Shown piece after piece: positions 61,573 to 64,000 of a stretch of DNA of 64,000 nucleotides. The notes beneath the pieces are model-generated. The model saw nothing but the letters and a program-made list of their open reading frames with translations. It made no database searches and was not told the DNA's origin. The translations under genes were made by a program, and so were the position numbers. The stretch covers positions 124,001 to 188,000 of IMG/VR virus record IMGVR_UViG_3300046003_007336; one strand, 5' to 3'. Numbering within the stretch: the first letter of the stretch is position 1; every line of letters starts with the position of its first letter. The stretch is from a virus.

Positions 61573-62435
61573 TTCAATGCCTCCTCGTAGGTGGCCAGCA
61601 CGGCGTCGGAAATGAACTCCTTGACGTGATAATGGAAGGGAAGATGCTGCGAGAACCTCCCGACCTTGACGGACAAATTGGGGGTGACGGTTCCAGAGAT
61701 ATACTTGGTCCAGTCCTCCTCCAGGTTGGCGATCTGCCAGTCTTGAAGGCGAGATTTCATGTGCACGAAAGTCGGGAGACCGCGACCCGGATAGGTCATC
61801 TCGCGCTCCTTGCCGATCAGCTTCATGGCAAGAGCGAACACGACGTCTGTGCTGACCTCTTTGGGTCGGGTTTCATCCAAATATTCGAAGAAAAACTTTT
61901 CCCAGTTGTGATAGATGATCTCAGCCATGGCGAATAGCTCCTGCGCTGCTTCGTTGGCCTTGAAGAACATCATTGCCGTATAGACGTTGGGGAGATCGTT
62001 CGAGGTGAAAGTCCGGCGATAGTAGTCGGAGGTGATGACATCTCCTCGATAGCTATGGACTTCGGTGCATGCCCAAACATCCTGGGTCGCCAGAATGTCC
62101 CACCAATGATCTACACTCGCGGGGAAGATCATGTCGGCATCGAGCTTGATCGTCTCCTCATAGGGGGTGACGTGCATGGCCTTCCATTCGTTTTCGAGTT
62201 TCCAGTCCGAGTTGCTCGCCTCGTCCAACCACGGAACGTCGATGACCTCGTCGAACACCTCGCGATAGCGATCTGGGACTTCCTGCCCCGGCGTGATGAC
62301 AACGCTCAGATGGGGGACGTCGGTCTGTGTGGCTTTCAGGCTTAGGGCCAGACCATAAGCGAGACGGAGGTAGTCGGTGGAGCCATTCTGTGCGAATACC
62401 AAGAACCCCCGCTTGCGTTTGAATGTCCTGCTCAT
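61569..62435 (-). CDS. Glycosyltransferase-like protein, GT8-type
   Basis: A 288-residue protein beginning RGFLVFAQNGSTDYLRLAYG with PYEETIKLDADMIFPASVDH at about residues 92-111, where D-A-D is the D-x-D motif of sugar transferases. It resembles the next gene in its N-terminal signature (R-x-F-L-x-F-A-x-N) and overall length, so the two look paralogous. Coupled to both neighbours. Donor and acceptor unknown. Confidence 0.75.
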   Translation of the reverse strand: MSRTFKRKRGFLVFAQNGSTDYLRLAYGLALSLKATQTDVPHLSVVITPGQEVPDRYREVFDEVIDVPWLDEASNSDWKLENEWKAMHVTPYEETIKLDADMIFPASVDHWWDILATQDVWACTEVHSYRGDVITSDYYRRTFTSNDLPNVYTAMMFFKANEAAQELFAMAEIIYHNWEKFFFEYLDETRPKEVSTDVVFALAMKLIGKEREMTYPGRGLPTFVHMKSRLQDWQIANLEEDWTKYISGTVTPNLSVKVGRFSQHLPFHYHVKEFISDAVLATYEEALK

Positions 62436-63322
62436 TCGTCACCGTAAAGGCTGACGATCTGATCGATGTGGCGACCAATAGAAAACTTGTTCATGATGTG
62501 AACATTGATGCCCTTCACGTTTGCGACGGTGAACTTGTATCGGTGTGTCTCGTCATTGATGAGAAAAATGAACTCGTTGCGACGCGGGACTGAGATGAGT
62601 TCGTCACAGTCGAACGATGTCAGAATTTCCCGAGCAGGAAGCTCGGCCACCAGACCCTCCGTCCAGCCATTCATGATATGCATCGCGATTGAGAACGCAT
62701 AGTCGTTGCGAAACAAGCGACCAGGGAAGCGATAGAGGTGCTGATAGTAGGCGTAGTTCTCACGCACGTGATCAACCATGTCGAAGATAATTTTCACCTC
62801 CGGGGTCTTGCGGAAATACACGCAGGTGGCCCAAGCCATTTTGAGACCGAAAGGCTCCAAGCGGGCCTCGTCTGCTTGAAGGGGTTTCTGGTTGATTTTG
62901 CGCGCCGATGTGTTGATGCGGAAAGCCTCCGGGCTGTCCCAGACCTGATCGAGTGTCTTGTCCATGACGAGATAGTCGGCGTCTATGAGGATGGTCTCAT
63001 CATAGGGGCTCAGGTGATAGGCCATCGCCCTCGTGGCGTTCTTCCACGGAACTTCGCGAGCAGTCGAGAGAGTGTCGTGGACCTTGCGGGTATTGTTTCC
63101 ATCAGATTCGTAGGGACGAATGATGATGTCATCGAAGGCTCTATTCACCAGAGCTTCCCCGCGCGACTTCACGAGCCAGCCGTGATCACCATCGCTGGTG
63201 ACGAGGCAGACCTTGATGTCGGGACCCAGATTGGACTTGATCATCAGAGCATTGCAGAGCGCGATGGCGACGTAGTCGATCTGTTCGTTGTTGTTAGCGA
63301 AAATGAGAAAACCGCGCGACAT
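62432..63322 (-). CDS. Glycosyltransferase-like protein, paralogue of the previous gene
   Basis: A 296-residue protein beginning SRGFLIFANNNEQIDYVAIA with YDETILIDADYLVMDKTLD at about residues 107-125, carrying D-A-D. Middle and C-terminal parts also follow the neighbour (MAWATCVYFRKTPEVKIIFD, then IGRHIDQIVSLYGDE). It is probably a duplication. The stop and the start overlap adjacent genes (ATGA). Confidence 0.75.
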   Translation of the reverse strand: MSRGFLIFANNNEQIDYVAIALCNALMIKSNLGPDIKVCLVTSDGDHGWLVKSRGEALVNRAFDDIIIRPYESDGNNTRKVHDTLSTAREVPWKNATRAMAYHLSPYDETILIDADYLVMDKTLDQVWDSPEAFRINTSARKINQKPLQADEARLEPFGLKMAWATCVYFRKTPEVKIIFDMVDHVRENYAYYQHLYRFPGRLFRNDYAFSIAMHIMNGWTEGLVAELPAREILTSFDCDELISVPRRNEFIFLINDETHRYKFTVANVKGINVHIMNKFSIGRHIDQIVSLYGDE

Positions 63323-63672
63323 CAGACCCCCGTTGCGGCTTTCACCGTGCGCGCTTTGCGGAGAGCTTCCATGTCCATGTAATATTCACCGAGAGCGTCT
63401 GTGTAGATTTCCTTGAGGTTGGCGAGGAATATTTCGCAATCTGGAATCATGATCGGGACGTTTTTCTCGGCCAGAATAATCTGGTCCCAGTTCTTACCAT
63501 CTTGGATGAGCATATCCACGAAGGCGATTAGTTCCCGACTGGCTTTGAAAATGCCCCCGTGGCTGGCAAGCATCAGGGCATTGTCAAACCGCTGTTCGAG
63601 AATTTTCTTCTGCTGAAAAACAGTCGTGGCGTAGTTGGCGTGCTCTAGTGCTTTGGATAGACGGTCGTCCAT
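63322..63672 (-). CDS. Conserved unknown T4-like phage protein, 116 aa
   Basis: ATG 63672 follows an AGAGGA ribosome-binding site; the longer frame to 63702 is less likely. The sequence (VFQQKKILEQRFDNALMLAS, then GGIFKASRELIAFVDMLIQD and NVPIMIPDCEIFLANLKEIY) is nearly all helical and resembles a protein that I associate with T4-like cyanophages and relatives. Its function is not known to me. It is the first gene of the glycosyltransferase operon. Confidence 0.65.
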   Translation of the reverse strand: MDDRLSKALEHANYATTVFQQKKILEQRFDNALMLASHGGIFKASRELIAFVDMLIQDGKNWDQIILAEKNVPIMIPDCEIFLANLKEIYTDALGEYYMDMEALRKARTVKAATGV

Positions 63673-63728
63673 GAAATCCTCTCGAATACGAGGTGAAATC
63701 ATAGCAGAACCGACTATTGAAGTCGATT

Positions 63729-64000
63729 TTAGAAGCCAGATACGGTGGTGTACGAGGGAGTCGCCATACCAGACAGCGCGAGGTTGGGGCGATAGTGATC
63801 GAACGCGATGTTGGTGCCTGAGGAGACATTGTCCTCGAACCCGGTGTGCTCATCGTTCATGGTAATGACGAAGCGGATGCCATTGCCGTTTCCGCCGTTG
63901 GTGCCGACACGGTTCAGAACCTGGGCGGTGATCGTCAGGTCGTTGGATGCATAGGCACCTGAGCCGATGTTGACGCCGTTGAAAATCGTCACCGGAGAGG
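63729..64000 (-). CDS. C-terminal end of a probable structural protein (5' end outside the window)
   Basis: The frame is open to the window edge, so the gene begins beyond 64000; the visible GTG at 63992 is probably internal. The 87 or more residues shown are Gly/Asn/Ser/Thr-rich with beta character (GSGAYASNDLTITAQVLNRV, then FEDNVSSGTNIAFDHYRPN), like a tail-fibre or other virion protein. Nothing more can be said. Confidence 0.5.
   Translation of the reverse strand, partial: SPVTIFNGVNIGSGAYASNDLTITAQVLNRVGTNGGNGNGIRFVITMNDEHTGFEDNVSSGTNIAFDHYRPNLALSGMATPSYTTVSGF

Noticed and set aside
1-64000. CRISPR arrays, insertion sequences and integration sites
   Set aside because: No regularly spaced repeats, no transposase or integrase genes and no att-like duplications were seen. 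The content is that of a lytic phage.

Overview
The window is part of the genome of a T4-like contractile-tailed phage (Tevenvirinae-type gene set). Structural and replication proteins are recognisable by sequence: portal gp20, prohead protease gp21, scaffold gp22, major capsid gp23, acidic core protein gp67/68-like, baseplate proteins gp26, gp51, gp48/54, gp53 and a gp5-like spike, recombination nuclease gp46/gp47, late sigma factor gp55, RNase H, PhoH and thymidine kinase. Base composition is G+C rich by eye. The sigma70-like promoters have -10 boxes such as TATACT or TATATT. An alphaproteobacterial host is a reasonable guess, but nothing here proves it.

Layout. 1-7.2 kb (+): a tightly coupled early operon of mostly small unknown genes with a HAD phosphatase, a P-loop kinase-like ATPase, thymidine kinase and a polymerase-beta-type nucleotidyltransferase, interrupted by a minus-strand HNH gene. 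7.2-13.7 kb: mixed strands, with endolysin, Nudix hydrolase, PhoH, a Lar-like zinc protein, an apparently broken gene and two DnaA-box sequences. 13.7-20.2 kb (-): the capsid module in T4 order (20, small core protein, 67/68, 21, 22, 23 when read in the transcribed direction). 20.2-24.8 kb: a divergent pair, a 945-residue tape-measure-like virion protein (-) and gp26/gp51 (+). gp26/gp51 appear to be joined by a programmed -1 frameshift. 24.7-38.6 kb: mainly a long minus-strand array of small overlapping genes, with RNase H, a GIY-YIG-like protein, a glycyl-tRNA-synthetase-like core protein and a CoaB/class II aldolase fusion. 38.6-51.1 kb: gp46 and gp47 flank an accessory stretch (ADP-ribosyltransferase-like protein, PD-(D/E)XK-like nuclease, phosphoribosyltransferase); two DNA methyltransferases and gp55 follow. 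51.2-57.7 kb (+): baseplate, hub and spike, the last two carrying wall-cutting domains, with one secreted moron-like gene on the other strand. 57.7-64 kb (-): a radical SAM protein, three glycosyltransferases, a large unknown protein and the end of a probable fibre or structural gene.

How it works together. The gp55 late sigma factor should direct transcription from TAAATA boxes, which I find upstream of the structural genes, endolysin, PhoH and several others. At eight genes the box lies only 4-5 bases before the ATG, so transcripts should begin at or next to the start codon (leaderless mRNAs). Several non-late genes show the same geometry with sigma70-like -10 boxes. Within operons, genes are mostly coupled by ATGA, GTGA or TGATG overlaps. 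The most interesting signals are the gp26/gp51 frameshift, the leaderless promoters, a family of small proteins sharing a C-terminal F-[KR]-L-R-F-like motif, the GlyRS-like protein, the CoaB-aldolase fusion and an 11-bp inverted repeat that includes a start codon.
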